A DNA stretch of 5,551 nt from UBA2730 sp022793235. Lineage in GTDB: Bacteria > Bacillota_I > Bacilli_A > RF39 > UBA660. A program made the position numbers and the translations under genes. Location: assembly GCA_949745755.1 (NCBI GenBank), contig CATJZL010000115.1, positions 1 to 5,551 on the forward strand, written 5' to 3'. The notes beneath the pieces are model-generated. The model searched no databases and was not told the origin of the DNA. It saw only the letters and a program-made list of their open reading frames with translations. Of this stretch, positions 5,432 through 5,551 are shown in pieces (positions within the stretch are counted from its first letter, which is position 1; each line of letters starts with the position of its first letter).

Positions 5432-5447
5432 GCAACTTATTGATTGC
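5432..5447. promoter_or_regulatory. Operator-like palindrome 3 (just after the transcription start)
   Basis: GCAAC TTATTG ATTGC has the same architecture with one half-site change (GCAAC for GCAAT). It begins about four bases after the predicted start at 5428. Its centre is 32 bp from that of palindrome 2, about three helical turns. The imperfect half-site suggests a weaker binding site. Confidence 0.72.
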
Positions 5448-5471
5448 TTTTATTAAATAAAGGAGTGTAAA

Positions 5472-5551
5472 ATGGAAAGTAGGAAGAAAAAGAGTATTAC
5501 AGTCTTGGGTTTGGTATCCTTATTACTTGTTATAATCGGGGTAACGTATGC
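5472..5551 (+). CDS. N-terminus of an exported protein, possibly SipW-type signal peptide (cut by window edge)
   Basis: The start is fixed by AAAGGAG (5459-5465), six bases before the ATG. Only 26 complete codons are visible: a basic start (MESRKKK), then a hydrophobic stretch (ITVLGLVSLLLVIIGVTY), with the next base pair GC suggesting Ala. A lone basic segment followed by LGL...LLLVIIGVTYA resembles the SipW-dependent signal peptides of TasA/camelysin-like surface or fibre proteins of Firmicutes, where the helix typically ends GxTYA followed by aromatic residues. This is recognition from memory on a short fragment. An ordinary signal peptide or a membrane anchor remains possible. It is driven by the strong promoter at 5393-5421 and flanked by three operator-like palindromes, so the adjacent XRE protein probably represses it. 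Confidence 0.7.
   Translation, partial: MESRKKKSITVLGLVSLLLVIIGVTY

Noticed and set aside
5376..5447. Repeated GCAAT/ATTGC units as a CRISPR array or mobile-element end
   Set aside because: The units are 16-bp palindromes with unequal spacing (24 and 32 bp between centres) and no constant repeat of CRISPR length. Their positions relative to the promoter point to operators.
5349..5471. Promoter for the XRE gene on the minus strand
   Set aside because: Weak -10-like boxes (TTTAAT at 5387-5382, TATAAC at 5430-5425) lack a matching -35 box at usable spacing, so none is annotated.

Overview
The window is AT-rich, roughly 30% GC by eye. Its genes have strong AGGAGG-type ribosome binding sites and sigma-A-like promoters. 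UGA ends two genes (the CYTH gene and the XRE gene) and tryptophan is always UGG, so the standard bacterial code applies and a Mycoplasma-type code does not. Together this suggests a low-GC Firmicutes/Bacilli-type genome, perhaps an uncultured gut lineage; a species cannot be named from the sequence alone.

Layout. (1) Positions 1-105 hold an unassigned left edge, with a short frame open on the minus strand. (2) 103-600 (minus) is a small four-helix membrane protein of unknown function. (3) A divergent promoter region (about 601-741) separates it from a plus-strand operon of four tightly packed genes: a CYTH-domain protein (742-1287), tyrosyl-tRNA synthetase tyrS (1284-2516, ATGA overlap), a membrane-anchored protein whose seven regular repeats suggest a seven-bladed beta-propeller (2532-3779), and a histidine phosphatase (3779-4318, TAATG overlap). 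(4) A hairpin at 4320-4344, with A and T tracts on both sides, ends this operon and the convergent gene rpsD (ribosomal protein uS4, 4343-4945 minus). (5) rpsD has a perfect-consensus promoter and a leader of about 150 nt with mutually exclusive helices and a possible pseudoknot, as expected for autogenous control by S4. (6) Next to it is a 73-residue XRE-family repressor (5127-5348 minus), whose stop codon lies inside the rpsD -35 box. (7) Divergent from the repressor, a gene running off the right edge (from 5472 plus) begins with a signal-peptide-like N-terminus resembling SipW-dependent (TasA/camelysin-like) exported proteins.

The most interesting part is the repressor/target intergenic region (5349-5471). 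Three 16-bp palindromes with consensus GCAAT-N6-ATTGC sit just upstream of the -35 box, exactly within the -35/-10 spacer, and just after the predicted transcription start of the exported-protein gene. This is the layout of a dedicated repressor-controlled switch, with the adjacent XRE protein as the obvious candidate regulator.

The remaining genes are mostly housekeeping (tyrS, rpsD) with accessory partners. The operon joins a translation enzyme to a phosphate-metabolism protein at each end and a surface-exposed propeller; a shared function is not evident from the sequence.
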